Translations under genes and position numbers: made by a program
Assembly: GCF_945859685.1 (NCBI RefSeq)
Contig: NC_079147.1
Coordinates: 259,026,572 to 259,090,571, forward strand
Length of the DNA stretch: 64,000 bases
Source: Eupeodes corollae
Lineage: Eukaryota > Arthropoda > Insecta > Diptera > Syrphidae
Direction: 5' to 3'
Shown: in pieces, positions 36,443 to 48,255 of the stretch
Numbering within the stretch: position 1 is the first letter of the stretch
Layout: each line of letters begins with the position of its first letter
The notes under the pieces: model-generated
Databases searched by the model: none
Told to the model about the DNA's origin: nothing
What the model saw: the letters and a program-made list of their open reading frames with translations, nothing else

Positions 36443-37873
36443 AAAAAAAAAGAGGTTGAGATGGCGACCCACACTGATAACTTCCCATCCCGTCTGTCTA
36501 TTTGTCTTGCTTTTAGGTTTGTAGGTTTTCGTGTTGGGTTAAAAAAGTTGTCAGTTGAATTATTCTTAAAAATTTTTAAATTAACAACAATAATTTTTAT
36601 ATAAGAAAATAGTTAAGTTTGAAATCTAATTTAAGTTTGAAACAAATTTTTACCAATTTTACTAGTATTTCTTAAATTTTTACAAATTGGATGAATACAA
36701 TTAATTTGAGAGATATCAAAAACCGAACATCAGTTATTGCCAAATTTGCGTACTATTTTCTATAGATTTTATTTTTTTATAAAAAAAACGGACTGTTGGA
36801 TTTTTATAAAAAACTACTGAATACCGAAAACAATATTTTATGTGAAATACAATATTTTCAAGTTTTGAAAAGATATTTGAGTCGAAAGTAAATTTTTGCC
36901 AAGTTTTAGTACAGTTTTTTTTAAGCTTTACAGCTTAATGTTGAAAAGAATATTTCTTGTAAGTTAAAATTAGCTGGAATCCATAATCGTAAGGTTTTAA
37001 AAAGATATTTGAGTCGAAAGTAAATTTTTACCAAGTTTTAGTGTTGTTTATTATTTTTAGATTCTTATTTTTTGTAAAATAAACAATATTTCTTATAGTT
37101 ATGTTTAAATAAGTTGGAAACCATGACCTCAAAATTTTCTTTTAAGTTTTCTGTTTTTTTGTAAATGTAATGTTGAAAACAATATTTTCTATAAGTTATT
37201 TGGAAGCCAAAATCACAAAGTTTTGAAAAGGTATTTGAGTCGAAATTCAATTTTTACCAACTTTGAGTAGTGTTTTTTTAGGTTTTTATTTTTTATAAAA
37301 AAAAACCTTTCAATTTAATTTTTCTCAAAATTTTACCAGATGATTGATTTTTTGTGGCACAAAATTGTTTTGTAGATATAAATATTTAGTATTGGTAAAA
37401 TTTTCGAGGTGTAACATTTTTTTCAGTATTTTTGATTTATAAAAAAACCGTTTATTGGATTTTTTTTCAAAAAATATATTTTTTTAGTATCACGTTACAA
37501 TATATGATATTAAATTTGATTCAAGCCTCTCGCGTTATTCTAGAGATATAAAGGGTTAACCAACATTTTCAACTTTTTTTTTAACTGCTATGGTAAAAAA
37601 AACCCAACTCAATTTTCTTGAGAGCTCTATCTGCATGTTTCTGCATTATTATCTGTATAAAAAAATTTATTTGAAGTCGATATCTCTTCTGGTGCTTGAG
37701 CTTTGGACGACGAAAAAACGTCACGAACGTATGAACGTACGTACACACGCACGCACAGACATCTTTCTAAAAATATTTTATTTCGACTCTAAGGACTTTG
37801 AAACGTCGAGAAATGTCAAAATTTTCAATTTGACTAATCGAACCCATTACAATATCTTCCTATGGGAAGTTAA
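36443..37873 (+). mobile_element. HINE-like repeat, copy D (inserted in a SINE)
   Basis: A full-length 1.43-kb member. The left end is GAGGTTGAGATGGCGACCC, then TAACTTCCCATCCCGTCTGT. The middle has tandem GAGTCGAAA units. The right part has ACGTACGTACACACGCACGC near 37736 and a slightly damaged hairpin, CTTCCTATGGGAAG, near 37856-37869. The SINE sequence on its left resumes immediately on its right, so both element ends are fixed by an outside reference. No duplicated host bases are evident at the junctions, as expected for Helitron/Helentron insertion. Confidence 0.85.
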
Positions 37874-37941
37874 CGAACTTTAGATGGCACCGGCAGGTAT
37901 TAAATACAAGACCTACGCTCTAACCATCACGCCACGGGTAC
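37874..37941 (-). mobile_element. SINE, copy C: tRNA-like 5' head
   Basis: On the minus strand this starts GTACCCGTGGCGTGATGGTT and ends GGTGCCATC, giving a paired acceptor-type stem (GTGGC with GTGCCAT) around a shortened tRNA-like middle. It completes the SINE begun at 36249 and directly abuts the right target duplication. Confidence 0.8.
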
Positions 37942-37958
37942 TAATATTTCAGTCAATA
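37942..37958. repeat. Right 17-bp target-site duplication
   Basis: Perfect repeat of 36232-36248. Duplications of this length are typical of LINE-mobilised SINEs. Confidence 0.9.
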
Positions 37959-38109
37959 CCTTAATTTATTTTTGGGAAATTTGGTTCAAACATCAGTTTG
38001 TACATATTTTTCGTATTATTTGTTTTTGAAGATTAGAACTGTCTAATAACATTCAATAAAAAAAATAATTGTTTGAAGCAAATATTTTTTTTATATTGAG
38101 TCGAATTAA

Positions 38110-39240
38110 AGGGGTTATGAATACCCTTATAATGATAAGACACATTGCAAATAATTAGTAAAGAAGGTTATGATTAGAAAAGGAAAATTGGTGCACATTG
38201 GTTTTTAATATCTGAGTGGAAAAAATTAAGTCTGGTAAACCATCCCACATTCGTGTAGTGCCTGTAGAGAAAGAATACCAGTACTTAACAGTACGACCGA
38301 AATTAGGCTCAAACGTAAATTAATAAGCAACCCTAGAATAAGGGTATGTAAGGGTTTGTGATATACATACCTTGAACTGAAAGTTGTTCATTCTCCTCAG
38401 TACAAGTACCACCCATTCATAGTGGCATTGGGGTAGGGTAATGCTTTTGCGACAGTAGAAAGCATTGAGTTTTCAAAGCAACAAATTCTACACGGTTTTT
38501 TTTCCTATTTGACAATGCTGTCAAGATCAGAATTCAATGAGCTTATCATTCGCGGGTGTTGGTAGTACACATCGAAATATTAAATAAGAGAATCTAAAAT
38601 CGAATTTGAGAGTACTATCATCAGCGAAACAATTTAGTGGTTGAGAAGTTTCAGACAAAAGATCATTTATAAAAATAAGTAAAAAAACGGAGCCCTGGGG
38701 CACACTAGCGTTTATTTTGAGGACATCAGATTGAAACACATCCAATACTACTTAAATTATATGGTCTGAAAGGTAATTTCTAGCCCAACAAAGAAGAGAG
38801 AGTAAACTGTGCTGCAAGAAAATTAGCTTTATCAATCGCTCTTAAAAAAAGAGTTCCATTAAAAACGAGCGTAGGAATCGACGATGATTAAGTGTAGCGG
38901 ACATTTTTTACAAATGACCAGAATTTTGTACTACCTTTGAGACATTGTTATTTCTGGTCATGCAAAAATATAATGCGTAGAATATATCCGTTACAGGTCT
39001 TTCTAGCTACTTTGAATTTATTCTTGTTTTTCTCCGGGGCCGGCTTTGTAAATCTGAAAACTTATATCTTTGACCCTAATAACCTCTTTACAGCTCGAAT
39101 CAAACCAAACATTTTCTTTGGATAGTTTCACCTTAAAATAAAATTTTTCATTGCACAATGTATTTGGTTTGTAATTATAGTAACGCTTAAATCTACGTCA
39201 CTATCAAGGAAGCATAGAGACCAGTTAAAGTTCCCGAAAG
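38110..39240 (-). pseudogene. Jockey/CR1-type relic with internal RT deletion
   Basis: On the minus strand FGNFNWSL (about 39210-39237) is the last endonuclease motif (normally GDFN-x-x). A linker with WFDSSCKEV, FKVARKTCN and TKFWSFVK follows, then GTLF, DKANFLAAQFTLSS near 38780-38830. The sequence jumps from there to WARNYLSDH and then INASVPQGSVFLL-IFINDL with CFADDSTLKF near 38615-38640, an intact catalytic FADD. The first half of the RT is therefore deleted. The far C-terminus (TRMWDGLPDLIF near 38225-38260, usually LWN-x-LP) is recognisable. Stops interrupt several parts. A HINE-like scrap precedes it at 39240-39400. Confidence 0.78.
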
Positions 39241-39400
39241 AAATATTTTTAGTTTTTGCCAGAAAATTGGAGTAGAAAATCAATTTTTGCCATTACTTTT
39301 TAGGTTTTTAATAATTGTAAAAGAAATTAACTTTGATTTTTCTTAAAATTTTACCAGTCGTCAAAAACGTCATTCATTTGATAAATACAATTATATCAAT
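39241..39400 (+). mobile_element. HINE-like fragment, degraded
   Basis: The words GAGTAGAAAATCAATTTTTG, AGGTTTTTAATAATTG and AAAATTTTACCAG match one tandem unit plus the start of the 3' segment of the family. No ends are present. Confidence 0.5.
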
Positions 39401-42400
39401 TTTAGAGGCAATTGAATCTGTTCTTTTTTTGAAATAAAAAGCTTAGAAAATGGGGTATGAACTACTAAAAGCTTTGAAAATTACTTGTGTTTGTTTTGAT
39501 ATATAGTCCACCAGATGACTTTCTTAGCTTGAAATAAGATACAATTTCCGGATAGCAAAACAATTCGAGCAGACATAAATTTGTCTCCGGGTTATTCATT
39601 CTTGATTATAACACGCTCCCTTAACTTGGATCAGGGCAAAATTTGTTTCTAGGAAGTTAGTGGAAGTAGTTCTTACTACTTCCTAACTATTAATAGCTGG
39701 TTTGGTTTTTAACATAGAGAGTGAGAGAGACAACAAAAAATCTAACCAAGGATAAGTAGAATAGATCTTGAAACTCAAAAATTTATAAAAATATTCTGAC
39801 AAACGAAATAAAGCAGATTTTGTGCTATTGAAGTGCACAAATTTTAAAACTTGGCAACTTAAGACTCGGTTTTTAAAATGTTCAGTTAAAAATAAAATTA
39901 TTTTGGAGAACTTTAAGAGTATGCATTTTGAAAAACACACACAGTTTATGAATAACATAAAATTATGCAAAAAATATCAATTTCGTCTTTGTATTACCAC
40001 AGGTTCGTTTTTATTACAGAACACAAATCAAGATTTTGTTGTCAAAAATTCAAGCACTCATTTTCAAGGTATAATCGTATACCTAATAAATTTTTTCTCA
40101 CTAAATGCTTAACCAAAAAATCTCACAGTTTACAGCAATAATAATAATTTTAATATTGATCCTTATTAACCTGAATTTAAAAAAAAAAATACAAATAAAT
40201 TATTAAAAGCCGTTTGCTGATACAAACTTAAATTTTTTTTAAAGTAGAATATAGCAACTTTCCTCTGCCTAACCTGTCACATTATGTAGATAAGTTTTTT
40301 TTTTATTGAACTTAACCATTTAAATTTCCTATAAGCAAATTTCTTAATCAAAAGCTTCCACCCGTTTAAATTTCGGACCTCACTTTAAAAAAGATATATT
40401 TCTATATATTGAATACTTTATAACTGTATTCCGCTTATAATACGCTCTTCCGGAGAAAGACACATTTTTTTTATGAACGTCGCAATGCTCGTTCGTTATC
40501 ATCTTGCATCCCATAAAATACGAGTGAATATCTTGCAAACTTAAGCTCTCAATTAATTTTGTTTTAACAATGTTTGGCACACGCTCACTTTCACACAACC
40601 AATAGGTTAATATACTTAACTATACCTATCCGTCGTTTTTATCAACCAACAAAAAGGAAAAAAACTCCGAGTAAGTATCCTGGCAACAATATCCTTACTT
40701 ATTGTCGTCCTGGTTCATTGCCGGCGAACTTTTTCGTCTCGATAAATGAACTTTCATCCTTTTTCATAAACTCTATGAACAGGAGTCTCTTATACTTTGT
40801 ATACGTTGTAGTTCCCAATACCCGCCTCCATGTAAAAGGACAATTATTATGAACAAACACTCTGTCTGTCTCTGGGTACTTACAGGGTATAATGGCATAT
40901 CTACCTATATCAGGATATTTTTGCCTCCATTGCTTTTAGATATTTTCTGTAATAAATTTTGCAACAAAATTTTACAAGGTGAGTAATTGCAATACGGTTT
41001 TTTGGCGCGCGCGTAAGATCACACACACAATATAAAACCGCTACCGCATCCGGGCGAACGATACGGTGGCGAGAGTCTAGAGGAACCAACCTTTCCAAAA
41101 GTCGTTATCTTACTTAATTGGGGTAGTGTGTGTGAGTGGGTGACATATAAATATACCTACAATATGTATGAATCTTTTTCAGAACCGACCGATAGAGGGC
41201 GATATAACAAGTTAAATTATAAATTACAATGATGGCAGTCTTCCAAAAAATATCCTTCCTCGAGGATATTTTCCGAACTATAGATAGGTTACTATACGCC
41301 AACGTTAAGGGACGATAGTCTCTTCTCCGTGGTGTTGGTGTTTATTGTCTGCAATGAAATTACGGCAACCAACGACGGTATGGTATTTGGTTTTTGGAGA
41401 AAAAGCGGACAGAAAAAAAAAAACAAATAAAACCAAACGGAAGTGATAAAGGATTGGGCTTGGGTAATTATTATGATGAGGAGTTTTTTGTAGGTCTTGA
41501 ATATTGGCAGGGACCGACGCTTATAACAACTGGTGTTTTTATCAGTCGTTTGTAAAAGGACGAGCATAAGTGGGTATAAATACAAAACGGAAATTTGAGT
41601 TTATTTTAGTGGCTGTTAGGTTTTTTGTGTTATTTGGTCCTTTTGTAGACGCTTCAGTAAGACAACAGCTGTTCTTCGTTTCTCAATCGAAAATGCAAAA
41701 CATCTTGAATCTATTATCGCTGTCTTATCTTTATCAGCTTTTTAAATAATATCTATACTTTTCAAGTAATATCCACAAACAAGAAATTCAAATCAGGAAT
41801 TTCGATTCTAGGTAAATATCCATTCAAGACGGATCAGTCCTTGAATAAAATTATTATTTTATTCATTGGACTAAAGTTACCTCCTGTACCATCAACTGAT
41901 AAATACAAATCACTTAAAAACGAACTAAAAAAAGTAAATATAAAAAAAATATTTAAAAACATTATAAAGGAGAAAACTTTAAGAAAAAGAGGAAAAGAGA
42001 AAAACTTGAAAACTAAATTACTTCCGGCAATTAGCAGCAGAAGCCAAGTAAAAAAAGTTAAGAGCATAAAGTAATCAGCAAAAAGAAAAGAAATAACAAA
42101 AAGTAAAGAAATAACAACAAAAAAATAGAAGAACACAAGAAAATGAACTTTGAATACTTACAATTTATTTATGGTATGCATCAAGGAACAAGAGGAAGTC
42201 AAAAGCTCTCGTCCAGATTCGATATCAGAGAAGAGAAAGAGGATATTATAGAAATAGTATCTGCTCTGCAGTCCGTCAAATAAAATTCTATCTCCAACTA
42301 AAAAAATTTAAAAAAATATATAGTTCAACAAGAAGATGAAACTTAAACATAAACGATGTTAAAAAAAAAAACTTCAAGGTATCGCTTCTAAGAAAATTTT

Positions 42401-43889
42401 ACCAAATCCTCTCAACTGAGAGCAAAATTCAATTAAATTTAAAACACGAAAAATTTTTACTTAAAGTAAAAAATACTTTTAAGAATATTAAAATACAATA
42501 AATACAAAAATGTTCAGTAAAACCTGGCATTTTAGGTAGAAAAAACAACATTTTTGAAGTCTCTACAAAAAAATTTAAAACGAAAATTAAATGATCGAAA
42601 CAAGAATATTAAAAAAAAACAGCAACCCTGTTTGCCTTTGTCTTGTTGTTTCCCAATTTTTCAAGAACAAGAATCAAATTAATAATGAAAGTTACGCGAT
42701 ATGATGCATTTCAAAATACCTTATGTCACATGACAATATGGGGCATATTTATAGTAAAATTTTAAACCCGAGTCTATTTGAATTGAAGTCTAAATTTAAC
42801 ATATACTAAGTTAGGTTAGACACAGCTGTTATTCATAAAGCACTTGCCAGCTCTGTTTAGTAAAAAACAGGTTTAAGGCGTATTCTACTACAATTTTGAA
42901 AATTGTCATTTAAACCTATAGAAAGTGGCTTGTAGAGGGTAACAAAATAAATTGCGTTAGCTGGAGAGTCAAAATCTTTAAAACCCTTTAAATATTTTGT
43001 TTGCTGTTAGTTGAGAAATTTTATTAAGTCGGGCTGGTTGTTTTAAGACTTTGAAGCACGCAGATATTAGCAAACATTTCATTGAATTTCGATCTATAAT
43101 ATTTAGAGGGTCAATCATAAACTTGACAGTTTTTTCTTCTCGAATCAATATCTCTTATACAAATCGTCTTCATCTATTTCAAAGGGTTTAAGTCGGGTTA
43201 AGTAGAGCTTTCGTTTTTTGTTAGTTGGTAGCAATCCAACATCCAATCAGTTTGTCTATTTTTGACCTTTAATAGATTTAGAAACAACTTAAACATAGGT
43301 TCCGTCGTGTTTATTTTAAGACTCCAGATTATCGTTTTAAAACAGGTTTAAGTTTTCTATGCAAAACATGAACTGAAGCAAAGACAAAATCAGAACTTAT
43401 CAAGGAACTATGAATGTGACCCTATGTTTTCGGTCTAAATGTTCGGAACGCATTCAAAATCATTATTTTTAGTATTTTCATGGTGAGTTTAAGAAAAATG
43501 TGTTTAACAATTTCAAAATTCAATCTAGCAATCTAGGGTAAATTTGAATACGAGAAAACATACAAAATAGAACTGTGAAAATAGAAAAATCTCACCTCAT
43601 CTCTTTGTTTCTGTAACTCACATTTAATCATGTGTGAGTTCAGCCTAAGAATGATGGGATCGATAACGGCTACTAGGAAATAAGGCATACAAACTATACA
43701 TGCTTAATGTGTATATAAATTAAGTTGAAACTTTGAAGTCAAAGTCAATTTTTTTTTTGTCAAAAGTCATGTAAAAGTATGTAATTTGTATTCATACATG
43801 TTTCTTAGTACCTATAAAAAATAATGTCAAAAACACTTGACATTTAAAATAAAAAATAGTATAATTGTATTTTTTGAAATCCTCCATAT
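39401..43889. other. AT-rich DNA and unique block at 41.0-41.7 kb
   Basis: No recognisable gene. A Lys-rich frame at 41841-42074 (plus) and a Phe-rich frame on its complement are low-complexity and probably not genes. A perfect hairpin with 10-bp arms (AAAATATCCT and AGGATATTTT around TCCTCG) lies at 41247-41272, and GGCGCGCGCG near 41001. The block 41000-41700 is less AT-rich. The frame 40380-40598 (minus) has no known domain. Confidence 0.45.
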
Positions 43890-44155
43890 TTGTTTTATTC
43901 AAAAACTGATAAAAAAAATAATTCTACCTTTAATATTTTTGAAAAAAAAAAGATTTTATATCAAAACTTATTTTATGCAACGAAAAATAAAGTTTTTGAC
44001 ATCTGGTAAAAATCAAATCGACAGTTTTTCTTACAAACAATAAAAACCTAAAAAAACATAATAATAGTTGATCATTTTGTTAAAATTTTAAGCAAGACAA
44101 ATCCACAGACGTGAAAAAAAGTTATGTGTGTGTCGAATCCCAGCCTCTTTTTTTC
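43890..44155 (-). mobile_element. HINE-like repeat, copy E (short, internally deleted)
   Basis: The minus strand begins GAGGCTGGGATTCGACACAC at about 44148, has CGTCTGTGGATTTGTCTTGC, and jumps to a late segment (TTTTACCAGATGTCAAAAAC, TTGCATAAAA), so the tandem core is nearly absent. No 3' hairpin is present. Confidence 0.65.
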
Positions 44156-44809
44156 ATTAATTCATAAAGAAAATTGGAGCGACTTAATAGCAAAATTTGT
44201 TCAAACTAGTTTACGTTATATACAATTCAAAATATTGCAAAAATGTTTAAAGTGATTGTTTTTATAAAAAAAAATCCACCAAAACTTGCTAAAATATTAT
44301 TTTACATAATAATGAACAAATTGATCCAAATAGTTTTCGATTTTCGAGGAAATTTCGAAATTCGAGGAAATTAAAACTGAGAAGACGATGAAACCAGAAG
44401 TCATAATTATTTAAAAAAAATACCAAAAAGTTGAAGTAGCCATTTTTTGCTTTTAACTTAAGTAACATGTAAAAACAAAGTTGCATGCTTAAATAGTTTA
44501 AGATAAGCAAAATCATTTTCAAACTCAGGGACTTTCTAAAATGGATTTAAAATTTTTAAAAAACCTACGATAATTTTTCATTTGAAAATTTCTTCTAGAC
44601 ATTTTATCGTTACCGACATTTTCAAAAAAAAAACTAAATTCTTTCAAGGATCAACAGAAAGATTTTGATTTGTAATTCATGAAACAATTTGGTTTGGCGC
44701 GTACAATAAATTGGCAGGAGGGGCTCGATATGTCAAAGTTAAAACTCTTCAAAGATTCTTTACAAAATTTTGACTGTTGTTAATGTTATATAACTTTAAA
44801 ATAAAATAA

Positions 44810-45185
44810 AACAAAGGTGTTTTTTTTCCATTGACATGAAATTAACTTTATTCTAAAGATCTCAGACTCATACTTAATCTAATCTATATATTCAATTTTT
44901 GATGGCTTTTTCCAACAATTGTGGCATAATTGGCCAATCGTGTGGGGCTTATCTGTGTAGACTAGCGACTTTACATAACTCCACAGAAAATAGTCAGGCT
45001 TAAAATTGCCCAAGGAAGCCAATTCACGGGTCTGAAACGGAAAACTATGCCTGCTCTAAATATTTGTTTCAAAAAATCAATTGTGTCACGGACTGCTTGG
45101 ATATGCATCCCCAGTCTTGTTGAAATTACAGCACCTGCATGATAGCTGCATACAAGTCACCATTGACTAACACGTTCTTGCCAGA
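44810..45185 (-). pseudogene. Tc1/mariner transposase C-terminal relic
   Basis: On the minus strand, ENVLVNGDLYAAIMQVL and a decayed QQD-type segment lead to a region resembling the usual NWPPRSCDLTPLDYFLWG, here largely mutated (RPVNWLPWA, then a YFLW-like stretch). VKSLVYTDKPHTI follows at about 44935-44975, the motif after the third catalytic D. Several stops and frameshifts. No inverted ends were found. It is a different and more decayed element than the one at 8135. Confidence 0.65.
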
Positions 45186-45198
45186 ATAATTTTAAAAG

Positions 45199-46849
45199 AA
45201 AAAAAGAGGCTGGGATGCGACCCACACTGATAACTTTCCATCCCGTCTGTCGATTTGTCTTACTCGTATCAATTTTTACCAAATTTGCGTACTATAACGG
45301 ACTGTTGGATTTTTATATACAAATTACTGAATATCGAAAACAATATTTTCTGTGCAATAAAATAAGTTCGAAGCCAATAATTTTTTACCAAGTTTCAGTA
45401 TTGTTTTTTTAGAGTTTTATTTTAAAAAAAAAAATTGTCAATTCGATTTTTTTAAAATTGATCGAATATTGAAAACAATATTTCTTGTAAGATAAAATAA
45501 GTTTGAAGCCTTAATTTCAAGTTTTTGAAAAGATATTTTAGTCGAAAATGAATTTGTACCAACTTTTGTTAATTTTTGTTTAGGTTTTTAATTTTTTGTA
45601 CAAAAATTGTCAATTCGATTTTTTTCAAAATTTTACTGAATTATAAAAATATTTTTTGAAAGATATAGGTAGGTATAAAGCCAATATCTACAACTTTTGA
45701 ACAGGTTTTTGAGTCGAAAATCAATTTTTTACCAACTTTTATACATTTTTTTTTAGGTTTTTAATTTTTTTTAAAACTGTCAATTAGTTTTTTCTCAAAC
45801 TTTGTGGTAATGTTGAAAACAATATTTATTATAAGTAAAAATAAATAAGAACCAATTACCTCAAATTTTTGAAAAGATATTTGAGTCGAAAATCAATTTT
45901 TAACAACTTTTGTTAATTTTTTTCGGTTTTTAATTTTTTGTAAAAAAACTGTCTATTCGATTTTTTTCAAAATGTTACTGAATGTTGACAACAATATTTT
46001 TAGAAAGATAAAAGTAAATTAAAGCTAATATCTCAAAGTTTTAAAAAGATGTTTGAGTCGAAAATCAATTTTTACCAACTTTTATTAATTTTTTTTAGGT
46101 TTTTATTTTGTGTAAGAAAACTGTCAATTCGATTTTTCTCAATATTTTACTGAATGTTAAAAAAAATTTTCTTATCAGATGAAATAAGATTGAAGCTCAA
46201 ATTTTAAGTTTTTGAATCAATATTCAATTTTTAGAAATTTTGAGTAATTTTGTTTTTATTTTTATTTTTTATAAAAAAAAATGTCAATTAGTTTTTTCTC
46301 AAAATTTTATCAGATGTCTAAAACATTATTCTTCGTTGCACAAAATTGTTTTGGAGATGAAATCATATTTTAGTCTTAAAATTTTGGAGGTGACAAATTT
46401 TTTGTTCAGTTTTTTCGATTTATATAAAAAACCGTTAAATGGAATTTTTCCAAAAAATATACTTGTTTGGTATCACATTACAGTTTATTATTTAAAATTT
46501 AATTCAAGTCTCTAGCGTTTTTAGTTCGTAAGATATTTAATGATAACCAAATATTCAAACTGCTGTGGTAAAAAAACCACCCACGCAATTGTCTTGAGAG
46601 CCCTTGCCGCATCTTTCTGCCTTATTATCTGTATAACAAAATTTATTTGAAATCGATATCTATTCTGGTTCTTGAGCTATGGAGGACGAAAAAACGTCGC
46701 AAAAGTACGAACGTGCGTACACACGCACGCACAGACATCTATCTAAAAATGTTTTATTTCGGCTCTAGGGACCTTGAAACGTCGAGAAATGTCAAAATTT
46801 TCAATTTGACAAATCGGACCCATTACAATAACTTCCTATGGGAAGTTAA
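45199..46849 (+). mobile_element. HINE-like repeat, copy F (longest)
   Basis: 1.65 kb with both ends. The left end is GAGGCTGGGATGCGACCC with TAACTTTCCATCCCGTCTG, and the right end is the perfect hairpin TAACTTCCTATGGGAAGTTA at 46829-46848. It carries more tandem units than the other copies, about six to seven. A frame of 76 codons at 46647-46877 recurs in copies D and K only because the 3' segment is shared DNA; it is not a gene. Confidence 0.82.
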
Positions 46850-47914
46850 AAAGAGGCTGGGATGTGACCCACACTGATAACTTCCCATAACGTTTTTCGA
46901 TTTGTCTTGCTGTAGGTTTTCGTGTTGTTTTAAAAAAGTTGTCAGTTGAATTATTCTTAAAAACTAAAAAATTGCTTACAATATTTTTCATATAAGGAAG
47001 TAAGTTCATTTCAAAATTTAGTTTTGTTAAATAGGTTTTTAGTCGAAAACAAGTTTTTACCAATTTAAGTAGCATTTCTTAAATTTTTACAAATTGGATG
47101 AACAAAACTAATTTGAGGGATATCAAGAACCGAACATCAATTTTTACCAAATTTACGTACAATTCTTTTAGATTTTATATTTTTATGAAAAAACGGACTT
47201 CTAGATTTTTATGAATTAAAAATAGTTTGAAGACAATATTTTAAATTTTTGAAAAGCTATAGTCGAAAGTTTACTAACTTTTACCAGGTTTTATTTTTTG
47301 TACAAAAACTGCCAACTCGATTTTTCTCAAAATTTTACGGAATGTTGATAACAATCATTTGAAAAAGCTAAGAGTAGTTTAAAGCCTATATCTCAAAGTT
47401 TTAAAAAGATAATTGAGTCGAAAATCAATTTCAACCATGGTTTTTTAATTTTTATGTTTAGGTTTTTATTTTTTGTAAAAAAAACAGTGAATTCGATTTT
47501 CTCAAAATTTTACCAGATGTTAAAAATTGCTCAAAATTGTGTTGGAGATAAAATCAAATTTTCGAGGTGACAACTTTTTTTTTTGGATTTTTTTTTTTTT
47601 TAAATAACCAAAATTTTCACCTTCTTTTAAAACTGCTATGGTAAAAAATCCATTCATTCAATTTTCTTGAGAGCCCTTTCTGTATCTTTCTGCTTTATTA
47701 TCTGCATAACAAAATTTATTTGAAGTTGATAATCTTCTGGTTCTTGTTCTTGTTCTGTAACGTACGGACGTACTTACGTACTTACACACGCACGCACAGA
47801 CATCTTTCTAAAAATCTTTTATTTTGACTATAGGAAACTTGAAATGTCGAGAAATGTCAAAATTGTCAATTTGACAAATCTTACCCATTACAATAACTTA
47901 ATATGAGAAGTTAA
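46849..47914 (+). mobile_element. HINE-like repeat, copy G (head-to-tail with F)
   Basis: It starts directly at the end of copy F: GGAAGTTAAAAAGAGGCTGG spans the joint. The left end is GAGGCTGGGATGTGACCC with TAACTTCCCATAACG, the ACGTACTTACACACGCACGC tract is present, and the hairpin is decayed (TAACTTAATATGAGAAGTTA, 47894-47913). Confidence 0.8.
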
Positions 47915-47954
47915 AAGTTAAATCTCCAAAAATATTACGCAAAATTATTAAAAT

Positions 47955-48255
47955 TTGATGATCGGTTCTGTATATATCGTGAATTATAGAAGTCATTGAA
48001 TTCAAATTAATTTTATTCATTCAATTTTCAGGAATGCTACTAAAATTGGTAAAAATTGGTATTCTAATAAAATCTCATTAACAAAAATAGATTTTGAAAT
48101 CAAACTCTTTTGTATATTCAAAATATTGTTGGTTATTTATTTTTGATAACTTTTTTTAACAAAACACGAAAACCTACAAACCTTTTAAGCAAGTTAAATC
48201 GGTAGACGGGATAGGAAGTTATCAGTTTGGGTCGCATCCCAGCCTCTTTTTTTTT
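47955..48255 (-). mobile_element. HINE-like repeat, copy H (left end only)
   Basis: The minus strand starts GAGGCTGGGATGCGACCC near 48250, then ATAACTTCCTATCCCGTCTA, and runs for about 300 bp to a segment matching copy D (ATTCAAATTAATTTTATTCA). It points toward copies F and G. Confidence 0.72.

Noticed and set aside
41001..41065. Core promoter (TATAAAA near 41031 after GCGCGCGCG)
   Set aside because: One TATA-like word in AT-rich DNA, with no initiator context or downstream gene.
41834..42136. Lys-rich plus frame and Phe-rich minus frame
   Set aside because: Low-complexity A-rich DNA gives Lys on one strand and Phe on the other; no domain.
46647..46877. Recurring small frame (also near 37590-37883 and 57447-57662)
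   Set aside because: The similarity between these peptides comes from shared 3' sequence of the HINE-like repeat, not from selection on a protein.
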